DNA of 57,192 bases from Sphingomonadales bacterium (GCA_012032285.1 JAAURJ010000013.1:1-57192), one strand, 5' to 3'; counted from the first letter of the stretch, positions 39,362 to 50,364 are shown. Made by a program: numbers and translations. The notes: a model not told the origin generated them from the sequence alone.

Positions 39362-40991
39362 ATCACAATCGCAACCAAAAAAGCCCGGCTGGTCGTCCGT
39401 GAGGCAAAAATAGCCGATATTCCGCAGATCGCCGCTTTGGTAAAGCGTGTCTATAAAGGGATGCCGCCTTATAGCCGGGCGGAATTGCGGGGACAAATTA
39501 ACAATTTTCCCGATGGTGTTTTTGTCGCGGTCATGGATGACAAGGTCGTGGGTTATTGCGCCTCGCTGCGCATCAGCGAAAAATTCGCTCTGCGCCGTCA
39601 TAATTGGGAGGAAATAACCGGTAACGGGCTAGGTTCGCGCCATATGCCGACTGGCGAATGGCTTTATGGTTATGAAATGTGCGTCGATCCGGTGCAGCGC
39701 GGAGTGCGTATCGGGCGGCGGCTTTATGATGCCCGCCGCACGCTTACTGAGAGGCTGGACCTGCGCGGGATTGTCTTTGGCGGCCGGATGCCGGGCTATG
39801 CCAAGGCAAAGCGGACCAAAAAAAGTTACCGGCGTGCGCGACTATCTGGATCAGGTGCAACAGGGCAAGATCCGCGATCAGGTGATAACGTTCCAGCTCG
39901 CCAACGGCTTTGAACCCATTGGCGTATTGCACCGATACCTTCCCGAAGATGCCGATAGCATGGGCCATGCCGCGCATATGGTGTGGCGCAACCCCTATGA
40001 TGATGCCAATGAGCCAAAAGAATTTCGCGTGCCCCGCGATGTCGAGGGGGTCAGGCTTGCCACAGTGCAGTTGCAGGCCCGATCTGTTAAAGGGTATGAC
40101 GAATTTATGCGCAACATCGAATATTTTGTCGATGTTGCCGCCGATTATGAATCGGATTTCGTTGTATTCCCAGAATTATTCACACTGATGCTGCTCTCGT
40201 CAGAAGATAAAGAGCTCAGCCCGCAAGAATCAATTGAGGCATTGTCCCGGTACACACCGCGCATCCGCGAAAGCTTGTCCGAAATGGCTATGCGCTATAA
40301 TATCAATATCATCGGCGGATCGCATCCCACAAGGACGAGCGACGGCGATATACAAAATGTCGCCTATATCTGCCTGCGCGACGGGGCAGTGCACGAACAA
40401 GAGAAAATCCACCCTACCCCCAATGAACGCTATTGGTGGAACATACAGGGCGGCGATAATATCGGCGTGTTCCAAACAGATTGCGGGCCGATCGGCGTTC
40501 TGATTTGTTATGACAGCGAATTTCCCGAACTTGCCCGCCGGTTGGTGGATGAAGGGGCCCGGATCATCTTCGTTCCCTTCTGCACTGACAGCAGACAAGG
40601 CTATTTGCGTGTGCGCTATTGTTGTCAGGCACGGGCGATTGAAAATCAATGCTATGTGGTAATGAGCGGCAATGTGGGCAATTTGCCCAATGTGCATAAT
40701 ATGGACATTCAATATGCGCAAAGCTGTATTCTCACGCCCTGCGACTTTCCCTTTGCCCGCGACGGTATTGCTGCAGAAGCGACCGAAAATGTGGAAACAT
40801 TAACGATCAGTGATGTGAACCTGTCGGACCTTAGCTGGGCCAGAAGCGAAGGCACTGTGCGCAACCTCGCCGATCGCCGCTTTGATCTGTACCGTATTGA
40901 TTGGGACAGCGAAGAAGGCGGCCTGCATGACGGCGAAGAACCAGGGATCGGTGCAAGACCCATGGGCACATCCAGTCCTGGAGGGGGATGA
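39362..40991 (+). CDS. Fused GNAT acetyltransferase and carbon-nitrogen hydrolase, frameshifted
   Basis: About 542 residues. N-terminal GNAT domain (LVVREAKIADIPQIAALVKR, CVDPVQRGVRIGRRLYDARR) and a C-terminal nitrilase-superfamily domain with Glu (VVFPELFTLMLL), Lys (HEQEKIHPTPNERY) and Cys (GVLICYDSEFPEL) of the catalytic triad. Removing one A of the A7 run at 39818-39824 joins AKRTKK to VTGVRDYLDQ. No ATG, GTG or TTG lies between the in-frame stop at 39356 and the start of homology; ATC 39362, 7 bases after AGGAG, fits MTIATKKARL. Substrate unknown. Confidence 0.87.
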
Positions 40992-41049
40992 AGTGAAAAA
41001 GACGTCTTCTGCAAGTGACAAGCGCTTTAGCCTGCGTTAGAGCCATATT

Positions 41050-42828
41050 ATGGCAGCAGAATTGCAGACAAGTCAGGGGCTAAACGATATTTTGGTCATA
41101 TTGGGTGCGGCGGGTATCGTCATTCCGGCCTTTGCCCGGTTCCGCATTACCCCGATTATCGGTTTTATCCTTGTGGGTATATTGGTAGGGCCAATGGGAC
41201 TTGGTTCGCTTGCCGGTGAATATCCTTGGCTCAAATGGATCACCATATCCAATGCAGAAAATATAGCGCCCGTTGGCGAATATGGTATCATATTGCTCCT
41301 CTTTTCCATTGGATTAGAACTATCTTTCAAACGGTTATGGACGTTGCGGCGGCTGGTATTTGGCGTCGGCGCGGCAGAGTTGATCGGCAGCGGCTTGATT
41401 ATCGGTATTGCGCTTTACATATTTGGCTATGGCGTTGCGGCTGCGCTGGGTATTGGCATTGCTCTGGCGCTGTCATCGACTGCGCTGGTATTGCCCATAT
41501 CGGGCACCAAATCTGCGGTGGGGCAATCTGCTCTCGCCATGCTTTTGTTCGAAGATATTGCGATTGTTCCAATCATTTTCATTCTGGGGGCCATAGGGCC
41601 ACAAGCAGACGCAAATGGTTTTGACGGCATAATCACCACATTATGGCAGGGTGGGTTAGTAATCATTGCTATGCTGGTGCTGGGCCGTTTCCTTCTGCCT
41701 GCGCTCTTCGGACAAGCCGCAAGGACGAAAAGCCCGGAGTTATTTCTTGCGGCAAGCCTGCTTGTTGTAATTGTATCGAGCCTGTTGACCGGAATGGTCG
41801 GCCTGTCACCCATTGTCGGCGCGCTAATTGCCGGATTGCTGATCGCAGAAACTAGCTATCATGGTGAGGTTGAAGTTATGACCGCGCCGTTTAAGGGGCT
41901 GGCGCTCGGCGTGTTCCTGATCAGCATCGGTATGTCGATTGACTTGCAATTTGTTGCGAACAACTGGGGCTCTTTGCTGGGCGCTGTGACCGGTGTAATC
42001 ATTGTAAAGGCGCTTGTCACAAGCACATTGCTCAAACTATCGGGCGCACGAACCGGTACGGCGGCTGAGGCAGGCGTGTTGATGGCCAGCCCGTCGGAAA
42101 CCACCCTAATCGTTCTGGGCGCAGCAGCCGCAACCTATTTAATCGACAGAGATACTGCCAATTTTTGGCAAGTTGCCACCGCCATAGGCCTAACCATCAC
42201 CCCGATATTGGCGCGTGTCGGCCATGATATATCGCGGCGGATCGAAATGCGCGGAAATGATGATATGGTCGCCGAAACCATGTCTTCATATGAGGAACGC
42301 ACTGTTATTATTGGGTTTGGCCGCATTGGCCGTTTGATTGCCGATATGCTCAAAACCCATAATCAACCCTATGTGGCGGTAGAATCAGACATTGATGTGG
42401 TGGCCGCCGGTCTTCGGGACGGTTATCCGGTTATATTCGGTGATATTTCTAGACCGGAAACATTAGACAAGCTGCAACTTGGTCATGCCAAGGCTCTCAT
42501 CATCACTATGGACGAACCCGTCCTTGCCGCCCGTATAGTGCAGCGCGTACGTGGGTGGCTACCGCATATTAAAATCGTTGTTCGCGCCCGTGATACCGAT
42601 CATGCGGCGGAGCTTTACCGTGCGGGTGCATCGGACGCGGTGCCCGAAACCCTGGAAAGCTCACTGCAATTATCAGAAGCAGTGTTGGTGGACCTTGGCG
42701 TTCCAATGGGGCCCGTGATCGCCTCCATCCACGAAAAACGCGAAGAATATCGGCGTCAGATTATGGAAGCAGGCGGCCTGAAAGAAGCTCCTCGTTTGAA
42801 AACACAGGAAGCGGCAAGAAGCGGATAA
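41050..42828 (+). CDS. Kef-type cation:proton antiporter with TrkA-N domain
   Basis: 592 residues: about 12 membrane helices of the CPA2 family (FILVGILVGPMGLGSLAGEY, EYGIILLLFSIGLELSF, ALSSTALVLPI, AETSYHGEVEVMTAPFKGL) and a C-terminal TrkA-N/RCK domain (RTVIIGFGRIGRLIADMLKT, YPVIFGDISRPETLDKLQL). It resembles YbaL/KefB potassium-efflux systems gated by the nucleotide-binding domain. No ancillary kefF/kefG gene is adjacent. Ion specificity is inferred. Confidence 0.92.
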   Translation: MAAELQTSQGLNDILVILGAAGIVIPAFARFRITPIIGFILVGILVGPMGLGSLAGEYPWLKWITISNAENIAPVGEYGIILLLFSIGLELSFKRLWTLRRLVFGVGAAELIGSGLIIGIALYIFGYGVAAALGIGIALALSSTALVLPISGTKSAVGQSALAMLLFEDIAIVPIIFILGAIGPQADANGFDGIITTLWQGGLVIIAMLVLGRFLLPALFGQAARTKSPELFLAASLLVVIVSSLLTGMVGLSPIVGALIAGLLIAETSYHGEVEVMTAPFKGLALGVFLISIGMSIDLQFVANNWGSLLGAVTGVIIVKALVTSTLLKLSGARTGTAAEAGVLMASPSETTLIVLGAAAATYLIDRDTANFWQVATAIGLTITPILARVGHDISRRIEMRGNDDMVAETMSSYEERTVIIGFGRIGRLIADMLKTHNQPYVAVESDIDVVAAGLRDGYPVIFGDISRPETLDKLQLGHAKALIITMDEPVLAARIVQRVRGWLPHIKIVVRARDTDHAAELYRAGASDAVPETLESSLQLSEAVLVDLGVPMGPVIASIHEKREEYRRQIMEAGGLKEAPRLKTQEAARSG

Positions 42829-42848
42829 TATTGGAAAAGGGGATTATA

Positions 42849-45011
42849 ATGAATAAGATGAAAACATTATTTTGGGGGGCATGCAGTTTGTTATTCGTAG
42901 CCAGCCCCGTCCTCGCCGCTACAGATTCACCTATCAAATCAGGACCAGATATGACCCAAGAAACCACCACCGGGCAAAGCGATGCCGACCATCTCTATCT
43001 GGAGGAGGTGCTGGGCGAAAAGGCATTGGCTGAGGTGAAGGCATGGAATGACCGTTCGCTTGCCCGGCTAACCTCCGACCCGCGTTTTGCGAAGATGGAG
43101 GCCGATGCGCTGGAAATTTTGAACAGTAAGGATAAAATTCCTTATGCCTCTTATCGCGGCGGAGAGGTGCATAATTTCTGGCAAGATGCTGATCATGTCC
43201 GCGGGTTGTGGCGTAAATCGACGTTGGACAGCTATTTGTCCGATAATCCCAGCTGGGAAACCGTGATAGACTTCGATGCACTGGCAAAGGCAGAGGATAA
43301 AAACTGGGTGTATAAGGGCAATGAATGCCTTGCTCCGGATTATGATCTTTGCATCGTCAATCTGTCCGATGGCGGCAAAGATGCGGTTGTACGCCGCGAA
43401 TTTAATGCGCGGACGAAAACATGGATTGATGGCGGCTTTATCACCCCCGAAAGCAAAGGCTCCTCCACTTGGCTTGATGCCGATACACAGCTTGTCGGGA
43501 TTGATTTTGGCGAGGGCACGATGACCGAATCGGGCTATCCCATGACCACCCGGCTTTGGAAACGCGGTCAGCCGCTGTCCGAAGCCAAAGAGATTATGCG
43601 CGGCTCGGTAAAGGATGTCGCCTTATGGCCCGCCGCGCATGAACGCCAAGATGGTTCCCGCGAGATTATATTGGTCCGCTCCGCCACTTTTTATGACAGC
43701 GAATATTATTGGGTGCCGCGCAAAAATGGCGAATTGCAAGCCCCCGTTAAATTTCCCATACCCGCTAAATCCAGCATTGGCGCAGAGTTTAAGGGGCAAA
43801 TGCTGCTAACTCTGAATGAGGACTGGCGTGAATATAAAAGCGGCGACCTGATAAGCTTCGCGTTGGATGAATTTATGGCAAGCGGTGAAATTGGCAATCT
43901 TCATCTTGTTTTCCGTCCCGATGAACGCAGTTCGATGAACGGATATGGCCAGACAAAGTCAAAAATCCTGATGAGCATTTCGCGCGATGTCAAAAGCAGC
44001 GCCTTTGCCTTTGATTGGGATGGCAGCCAATGGTCATCACAGCCGCTCGATTTTCCCGAAGGCGGGACGGTTTCGGTAGGCGCCACCAACGACAAAGAAG
44101 ACATTGCCTTTATCAGCAGCGAAACCTTCCTCACCCCGGACACGCTTTGGACTTATGATAGCGCGACCGGTGAGAAGGCGAAGGCAAAGGCCCTGCCCGA
44201 CTGGTTTGATGCCAACAACATGGTAGCGGAACAATTTTTCGCCACATCGAAAGATGGTACACAGGTTCCTTATTTTGTGGTTCGCGGCAAAGATACCAAA
44301 ATGGACGGCACCAATCCGACCTTGCTTTATGGTTATGGTGGATTTGAAGTATCACTTAACCCCAGCTACTCGGCAACGCGCGGTAAATTATGGCTCGAAC
44401 AGGGCGGTATCTATGTGCTTGCCAATATCCGGGGCGGCGGTGAATACGGCCCAAAATGGCATCAGGCTGGTCTGAAAACCAACCGTCAACGTATTTATGA
44501 CGATTTCATCTCTGTCGCCGAAAAGCTGATCGCCGACAAGGTCACCGCGCCAAAGCATTTGGGGATAGAGGGCGGGTCCAATGGCGGACTTTTAATGGGG
44601 GTGATGTTTACGCAGCGTCCTGATTTGTTCAACGCGGTTATCTGCGCGGTGCCACTACTCGATATGCTACGCTATGATAAGCTGCTCGCCGGTGCAAGCT
44701 GGGTCGGCGAATTTGGCAGCCCCGCCGATGCAGAAGAAGGCGCGTTCCTGAAAAGCATTTCTCCTTATCATAATATCCGCGCGGATGCCGACTATCCCGA
44801 AGTGTTTTTCGTTACATCAACCAAAGATGACCGCGTCCACCCCGGCCATGCCCGTAAAGCGGCAAAGCGCATGGAGGATCAGGGACATGATTTTCTATAT
44901 TATGAAAATATCGACGGCGGCCACAGCGCAGCCGCCAATTTAAAGGAAACCGCAAAAAGGCTGGCGTTGCAGCACGTTTATTTAATGCAGAAATTGAAGG
45001 ATGGTCAGTAA
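42849..45011 (+). CDS. Prolyl oligopeptidase family serine peptidase (S9A), secreted
   Basis: 720 residues from ATG 42849, preceded by AAAAGGGG. Signal peptide MKTLFWGACSLLFVASPVLA; N-terminal beta-propeller; C-terminal hydrolase domain with LLYGYGGFEVSLNPSY, nucleophile GIEGGSNGGLLMG, acid TSTKDDRVHPGHA and His GGHSAAANLKET. Cleaves short proline-containing peptides, probably in the periplasm. The TTG at 42831 would only add six residues before the signal peptide. Confidence 0.94.
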   Translation: MNKMKTLFWGACSLLFVASPVLAATDSPIKSGPDMTQETTTGQSDADHLYLEEVLGEKALAEVKAWNDRSLARLTSDPRFAKMEADALEILNSKDKIPYASYRGGEVHNFWQDADHVRGLWRKSTLDSYLSDNPSWETVIDFDALAKAEDKNWVYKGNECLAPDYDLCIVNLSDGGKDAVVRREFNARTKTWIDGGFITPESKGSSTWLDADTQLVGIDFGEGTMTESGYPMTTRLWKRGQPLSEAKEIMRGSVKDVALWPAAHERQDGSREIILVRSATFYDSEYYWVPRKNGELQAPVKFPIPAKSSIGAEFKGQMLLTLNEDWREYKSGDLISFALDEFMASGEIGNLHLVFRPDERSSMNGYGQTKSKILMSISRDVKSSAFAFDWDGSQWSSQPLDFPEGGTVSVGATNDKEDIAFISSETFLTPDTLWTYDSATGEKAKAKALPDWFDANNMVAEQFFATSKDGTQVPYFVVRGKDTKMDGTNPTLLYGYGGFEVSLNPSYSATRGKLWLEQGGIYVLANIRGGGEYGPKWHQAGLKTNRQRIYDDFISVAEKLIADKVTAPKHLGIEGGSNGGLLMGVMFTQRPDLFNAVICAVPLLDMLRYDKLLAGASWVGEFGSPADAEEGAFLKSISPYHNIRADADYPEVFFVTSTKDDRVHPGHARKAAKRMEDQGHDFLYYENIDGGHSAAANLKETAKRLALQHVYLMQKLKDGQ

Positions 45012-45117
45012 ACCGCCGCGCTGATCTACCTTTGGGAAATCAGGGGGCGGGAGCGCAGACCGTTATACTCAGAACAAATTCAGGCGAACTCAGGCCAAGC
45101 TAAGGCAGAGCATAACG

Positions 45118-45143
45118 AATCCGGAGCTTGACGAAGCCGGATT
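45118..45143. terminator. Hairpin between convergent prolyl oligopeptidase and alaS genes
   Basis: AATCCGG (45118-45124), 12-base loop with an inner CTT/AAG pairing, CCGGATT (45137-45143). Perfect 7-bp outer stem in the 158-base convergent gap, but without a clear T-run on either side, so termination activity is uncertain. Confidence 0.4.
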
Positions 45144-45169
45144 GCGTTAACAACAACCGTGCCAAAGCC

Positions 45170-47819
45170 TTAACCCGTAATCGCCGCCTTTACGGCCTCT
45201 ACTGCTGCTTTTGCTTGGTCGGCACCTGCTGGGGCCGCCGCCTTGGGCCATTTCTGGTCTGCCCCCGCCGCCTTGACCGCCCATCGCTGCGGTTGCTGCA
45301 CGGATTAGATCGGGGGCTTTATATTTATCTGTCAAGTCCGCCGAAATGCCAACCACCACGGTATTGGCGTTTTCATTGGCGGCGATAATCGTGACGATAC
45401 CAGAACCCATTGCTTTCAATTGTTCGTCGGCCAAGCCGCGCAGCGCCTTTGGTTCTATTCCTGCTATGATCTGTCCCAGATATTGGACACCGCCCACATC
45501 TTCGGCCACGGCTTTCTGACCACCGCCAGCGCCCGACATGGCCAGTTTGGTTTTTGCATCAGACAGTTCTTTCTCCATCTGTTTGCGTTCGGCGAGCAAT
45601 GTTTCAATCCGGACGGATACATCCTCAATACCGGTTTTCAAAAGCCCGGCTATGCCCTTAAGCTGCGCCTCCCGCCGTGCCAGATGCTGCCGCGCCGCTT
45701 CACCGGTCAGCGCCTCTATCCGGCGGATACCGCTTGCTACAGCTCCTTCGGAAATCACGGTAAACAGCGCAATATCCCCCAAAGCCTTGACATGGGTGCC
45801 GCCGCACAATTCAACCGAATAATGTCTGTTATCGGTATCGCCCATTGATAGCACGCGAACCTCGTCACCATATTTTTCGCCGAATAGCGCCAACGCCCCA
45901 GCCGCCACCGCATCATCGGGGGTCATCAAGCGGGTGGTCACTTCGCGGTTGCCGCGAATTTGTGCATTAACATCGGCCTCAATGGCTTCAATTTCTGCAG
46001 TTTCCAGCGCTTTGTTATGACTAAAATCAAACCGAAGCCGGTCGGGGGCAACCATGCTGCCTTTTTGTGTGACATGACCGCCCAATTTATTGCGCAGCGC
46101 CGCGTGCAGCAAATGGGTGGCGCTATGGTTGGCCCGAACGGCATCGCGGCGGGGCGCATCTATGTGAAGCTGCACGACATCACCAACGGCCAGATCGCCC
46201 GTTTCCATCTTCGCGTGATGCGCGTGCAGACGGCCCAGAGGCTTTGTCGTATCCGCAACCAATGCACGCAAGCCTTTGGCAGTACTGATCACACCTGCAT
46301 CACCATTTTGACCACCGGATTCCCCGTAAAAGGGCGTCTGGTTGGTGATAATTGTCACGTCATCCCCTGCCCCAGCATTCTGCACCTCGGCGCCATCCTT
46401 GACGATCGCGAGCACCTGTCCTTCGCCTTCATTGGCACTATAGCCGGTAAATTCGGTCGACCCAAAACGTTCAGCAATGTCGAACCAGATATCGTCCGAT
46501 GCTTTTTGTCCGCTGCCCTTCCATGCGGCGCGGGCGCGATCCTTTTGCTCTTGCATCGCGGCGGCAAAACCTGCCTCGTCAATACCAAAGCCATGCGAGC
46601 GCAGCGCATCTTCGGTCAAATCATAGGGAAAGCCATAAGTGTCATAGAGGCGAAAAGCGGTTGCACCGGGTAATATATCGCCCGCCGCCATATTCGCGGT
46701 GGCATCGTCTAGAAGTTTAAGCCCTTTATCCAATGTCTGCCGGAAACGGGTTTCCTCCTGACGCAGTGTCTCTTCGATCAGCGGCTGTGCGCGGAGCAAT
46801 TCGGGGTAAGCCGCGCCCATTTCGGCGGTCAATGTTCCGACAAGCCGGTGCATCAAAGGATCTTTTGCCCCCAAAATATGCGCATGACGCATCGCCCGGC
46901 GCATGATCCGGCGAAGGACATAACCACGGCCTTCATTGGACGGCAACACGCCGTCAGCAATCAAGAAACTGGTCGAACGCAAATGGTCGGCAATGACGCG
47001 GTGGCTAGCCATTTGCTCGCCCTGTGCCCTTGTCGCGGTCATCTCTTCAGATGCTTCAATCAGATTGCGGAATGTGTCCGTGTCATAATTGTCATGCACC
47101 CCTTGAAGCACTGCAGCGATGCGTTCCAATCCCATGCCGGTATCAATTGACGGTTTGGGTAGGTCTGTTTGGCTGCCATCTTCATGCCGTTCATATTGCA
47201 TGAAAACCAAATTCCAGATTTCGACATACCGGTCGCCATCTTCATCCGGACTACCCGGAGGGCCGCCGAAAATATGATCGCCATGGTCAAAGAAAATCTC
47301 GCTACACGGACCGCAAGGACCAGTATCGCCCATCGACCAGAAATTGTCATTGGTCGATATGCGGATAATTCGTTCCTCGGGAAGTCCTGCAATTTTGCGC
47401 CACAGGTCAAAAGCTTCGTCATCTGTATGATAAACGGTCGTGGTCAACCGGGCTGGATCAATCCCCCAAACTTTGGTGAGCAATGTCCAAGCATGGTGGA
47501 TCGCTTCTTCCTTAAAATAATCGCCAAAGGAAAAATTACCGAGCATTTCAAAGAAAGTATGATGCCGGGCCGTATAGCCAACATTGTCGAGGTCATTATG
47601 CTTTCCACCCGCCCGAACGCATTTTTGCGACGATGCGGCGCGCGGAATTTCGCGGCTTTCAAGACCGGTAAAGACATTTTTGAACGGTACCATGCCGGCA
47701 TTGACGAACATCAATGTCGGGTCATTATATGGAACCAGTGGCGCGGATTGCACCTGCTCATGGCCTACGCCCCCAAAATGATCGAGGAAAGCGCGGCGGA
47801 TATCATTGGTCGAACTCAT
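45170..47819 (-). CDS. alaS: Alanyl-tRNA synthetase, frameshifted near its C-terminus
   Basis: About 883 residues. Class II core ([48 protein letters not shown]), editing domain [12 protein letters not shown] and [12 protein letters not shown] with the zinc His/Cys set, and the C-Ala Gly-rich tail [16 protein letters not shown]. As read, the tail ends in a nonsensical [10 protein letters not shown] segment running on to 45147. Removing one C (G4 run at 45231-45234, plus strand) restores [20 protein letters not shown] and a stop at 45170-45172. Start chosen at ATG 47819 ([10 protein letters not shown]); ATG 47828 is possible. Confidence 0.96.
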
Positions 47820-47897
47820 GCAAGCCACTTAGGCGAGGGCGAAAAAGCTTACAAGGGGAAGATGATGCTTACGGGTCTATTTGCCAAGCGATACGCA

Positions 47898-48524
47898 TCA
47901 TGCATAGGCATAAGGCCCGCCCTTTGCCAATGCGGCCTGATAGCCCGGCATGGCGTGCACCATTTTAACAAAAGCCGTCAGCTTCGGCATTTTTGCGCCA
48001 TAGCCCTGCATGACCGCCACTTCGGCAGGAAAGATCATCATGATATCTGCGCCTGTCAGGCCGTCGCCGACAAAATAGCCCGATGGCTGTATCGCGTCCT
48101 CCATATATTGAAAGTGCGATTGCAATTGCTGGCTGATCCGCGGTTCCAACGGAGCGGCCGCCTCCCCCAAACGTGCGGTATACAGCCGCAACAAAATCGG
48201 CGTCATTGCCGAACCTTCGGCAAAATGCAGCCATTCCAAATAGCGGATATGCTTTTCTGTACCCCGCGCCGGAACCAAATGCTCGCCACCATGACGTTCG
48301 CACAGATATTCGGTAATCGCGCCGGATTCGCAGATCAGCAATCCATCATCATCGATCATTGGTGATTTTCCGAGCGGGTGTATTGCGGTCAGGCTGGGCG
48401 GGGCCAAATTGGTTTCGGGGTCACGGTGATGGTGGACAATCTCATAATCCGCGCCAAGCTCCTCCAACAGCCATAATATGCGCTGCGACCGGCTGTTATT
48501 CAGATGATGGATTTTCAGGGTCAT
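47898..48524 (-). CDS. Glutathione S-transferase family protein
   Basis: 208 residues. N-terminal thioredoxin-like domain (NSRSQRILWLLEELGADYEI, LGKSPMIDDDGLLICESGAI with the ESGAI glutathione-binding motif) and C-terminal helical domain (GDGLTGADIMMIFPAEV, N-capping box). Detoxification or redox role inferred; substrate unknown. AGGAG lies about 11 bases before ATG 48524. It is 78 bases downstream of alaS on the same strand, which holds no evident gene. Confidence 0.9.
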   Translation of the reverse strand: MTLKIHHLNNSRSQRILWLLEELGADYEIVHHHRDPETNLAPPSLTAIHPLGKSPMIDDDGLLICESGAITEYLCERHGGEHLVPARGTEKHIRYLEWLHFAEGSAMTPILLRLYTARLGEAAAPLEPRISQQLQSHFQYMEDAIQPSGYFVGDGLTGADIMMIFPAEVAVMQGYGAKMPKLTAFVKMVHAMPGYQAALAKGGPYAYA

Positions 48525-48581
48525 ATTTGCAGGCTCCTTATATTTTTGCGCACGCTATTCCACCGGCGGGCATCTGGCCAG

Positions 48582-48620
48582 AAAAAAAGCCCGCACCCTG
48601 TTCATTGGATACGGGCTTTT
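48582..48620 (-). terminator. Rho-independent terminator after the 48643-49146 lipoprotein gene
   Basis: AAAAGCCCG (48585-48593), 18-base loop, CGGGCTTTT (48612-48620); on the minus strand the stem is followed by a run of T (48582-48588, read as A on plus). 9-bp stem placed 23 bases past the lipoprotein stop; its mirror symmetry could also serve plus-strand transcripts. Confidence 0.85.
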
Positions 48621-48642
48621 CAAAGCGAATGGATGGAGAAAA

Positions 48643-49146
48643 TTATTCGTTCAAACCGGCCAGATCAGCACCGATGGTTTTGGAGACATCGACACGGACT
48701 TTGTCATTATGCTCCTTAACCGTGCTCACCACTTTGCCATCAATGTCGAGCAAAACTGCTTCTTCATTAGAACCCTCTGGTGCCAATTTCACGATCAAAG
48801 GCCGTGGGTATAGGCGGTTACTGGCACCGTTGGAACCATCAACAATTGCACCGACACCGCCGCCTAAAATAATGTTACCAAATGCAGAACCGCCCAAGCG
48901 AGACTGAATCAGAACATAGGTGGGTTTATAACCTGGCAAGCTAATATCAGCTCGCTGGTCATCCTTGCGGCGCATTTCGACTTTACATGGCGTGGTGCAG
49001 CTTAGGCCGCTGGTAAAGGTAACGCTTGCACCCTCCGGCTCTGAGTCGGCTTCATAACTTGTGTTAGTGCCATTCAAAACAGTGGCGCAGCCGCTTAAGC
49101 CAAAACCAGCCATTGCAGCTGTCGCTGCGACCATTAATTTCTTCAT
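48643..49146 (-). CDS. PEGA-like lipoprotein
   Basis: 167 residues. Signal peptide with lipobox LSGC (MKKLMVAATAAMAGFGLSGC), then SEPEGASVTFTSGLSCTTPCKV (beginning with a PEGA-type PxGA segment and a Cys pair) and LPGYKPTYVLIQSR. A Gly-rich helix (FGNIILGGGVGAIVDGSNGA) may insert in or contact the membrane. Role unknown; PEGA proteins are surface lipoproteins. AGGGGG precedes the ATG; a hairpin lies in its leader. Confidence 0.84.
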   Translation of the reverse strand: MKKLMVAATAAMAGFGLSGCATVLNGTNTSYEADSEPEGASVTFTSGLSCTTPCKVEMRRKDDQRADISLPGYKPTYVLIQSRLGGSAFGNIILGGGVGAIVDGSNGASNRLYPRPLIVKLAPEGSNEEAVLLDIDGKVVSTVKEHNDKVRVDVSKTIGADLAGLNE

Positions 49147-49160
49147 GATAACCCCCTGAA

Positions 49161-49178
49161 AAGAGAAATGCTTCTCTT
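49161..49178 (-). promoter_or_regulatory. Leader hairpin upstream of the PEGA-like lipoprotein
   Basis: AAGAGAA (49161-49167), loop ATGC, TTCTCTT (49172-49178): a perfect 7-bp stem ending a few bases before the AGGGGG ribosome-binding site of the lipoprotein gene on the minus strand. It could affect mRNA stability or translation. The remaining bases to 49344 show nothing recognisable. Confidence 0.4.
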
Positions 49179-49344
49179 ATAAAAATCAAACAATTTGAAT
49201 TCACCGCAATGCAGGAAATTCACTTGCTTTTTTATAGTTAAACAAAATGGTTGCAAGCCTAAATATCTCCATATTGAAATTTGGTCATTCCGAAAGGAAA
49301 TAGCTTTCGGTTTGAGGCCATTTTGCCAAGGTAAGGACGCTGGG

Positions 49345-50364
49345 TTAATCAGGCATATCCTTAATCCATTGTTCGAGCAGCGATAACCCCTCCATATGAA
49401 CGGTTGCCCGGCCTAGCTCCGGCATGGCAACGCCGGGGTCTAGACTGTTCATCCTGTATATCAATATCGAACGTTCGGGGTGCCCCGGCGCGATGACAAA
49501 TTCATGGCCGCCACTGCCCCGCCCGGCCGCAACGGGGCGTTTGCCGATTCCCGAATTGGCGGGTGGATAATGGCCCTCATCAAAAAACAGCCCGCTATTG
49601 CTCGCTGATCCACTAGGCCTGTGGCAATGGGCGCAATTGACAAAAAGATAGGATGCCGCCCGTGTCGCCACATTCGCCGATGCGGGGTCGTCCCAGCGTG
49701 CAAAAGACATGATTTTGTCTCCGCGATAGCCGCTACCGCGAAGCAGCCTCTCCTTTCCCCTGCTGTCTGCAAACTCCATATTGCCCAGCAAAGGCCCAAC
49801 CGGTTCAATGGCGTTATTCGATGAATGGCATTGTTTGCATTGGTTTTTATTCGGTACAGCGTAGCTGATCTGCTGCTGTGTACGTCCTGGCGGTGTGAAG
49901 CGGACATTAATTCTTTTCCCGCCCAGTTTCAAATCGGCATCGCGTCCATCCTCACGCCAAACATATGGCAATGCCGTCCAACCATCGGTGCGGCGAAGTA
50001 AGAGCCGCGTTTCCAATATGCGCAGTGTCCCACCCCCGTCATCATAGCCAAAGCTTTTGATTATCGCAGTGCCGACAGGGAATATTATCCGTCCACTTCC
50101 CTCTTCAACCTGAACCGTTTTTCCAGGCGGCAGATAGATGAAACGCTGTTTTTCCGCATAATCGGAAAATAACGGAGTGCGAAGCGAATAGGCAATCAGC
50201 ACCGGCAAAGGCCGCCCTGCACCGCCGTCAAAGAAACCAAATTCCGATAGCGTTTTGGGCATATCCGCCTGCATTATGGCAGCCTCAGAAACGCTTGCTT
50301 TATCTTGTGCGGGTAATATCGTTGCCGCGCCCAGAATAAGCAGAGCGGGTAGCAATAAACGCAT
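49345..50364 (-). CDS. Secreted dihaem c-type cytochrome (SO2930-like)
   Basis: 339 residues. Signal peptide (MRLLLPALLILGAATILPAQ) and two haem-binding motifs, CKQCH at 176-180 and CAHCH at 244-248. RTPLFSDYAEKQRFIYLPPG, SFGYDDGGGTLRILETRLLL and EPVGPLLGNME match the SO2930-type family. ATG 50364 overlaps the stop of the beta-helix gene (TAATG), a recurring gene pair, so they likely work together in the periplasm or at the outer membrane. Substrate unknown. Confidence 0.87.
   Translation of the reverse strand: MRLLLPALLILGAATILPAQDKASVSEAAIMQADMPKTLSEFGFFDGGAGRPLPVLIAYSLRTPLFSDYAEKQRFIYLPPGKTVQVEEGSGRIIFPVGTAIIKSFGYDDGGGTLRILETRLLLRRTDGWTALPYVWREDGRDADLKLGGKRINVRFTPPGRTQQQISYAVPNKNQCKQCHSSNNAIEPVGPLLGNMEFADSRGKERLLRGSGYRGDKIMSFARWDDPASANVATRAASYLFVNCAHCHRPSGSASNSGLFFDEGHYPPANSGIGKRPVAAGRGSGGHEFVIAPGHPERSILIYRMNSLDPGVAMPELGRATVHMEGLSLLEQWIKDMPD

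Noticed and set aside
47169-48365. 398-codon open frame on the plus strand opposite alaS and the GST gene
   Set aside because: It is antisense to two clearly conserved genes, has no recognisable domain, and shows the composition of a mirrored coding strand.
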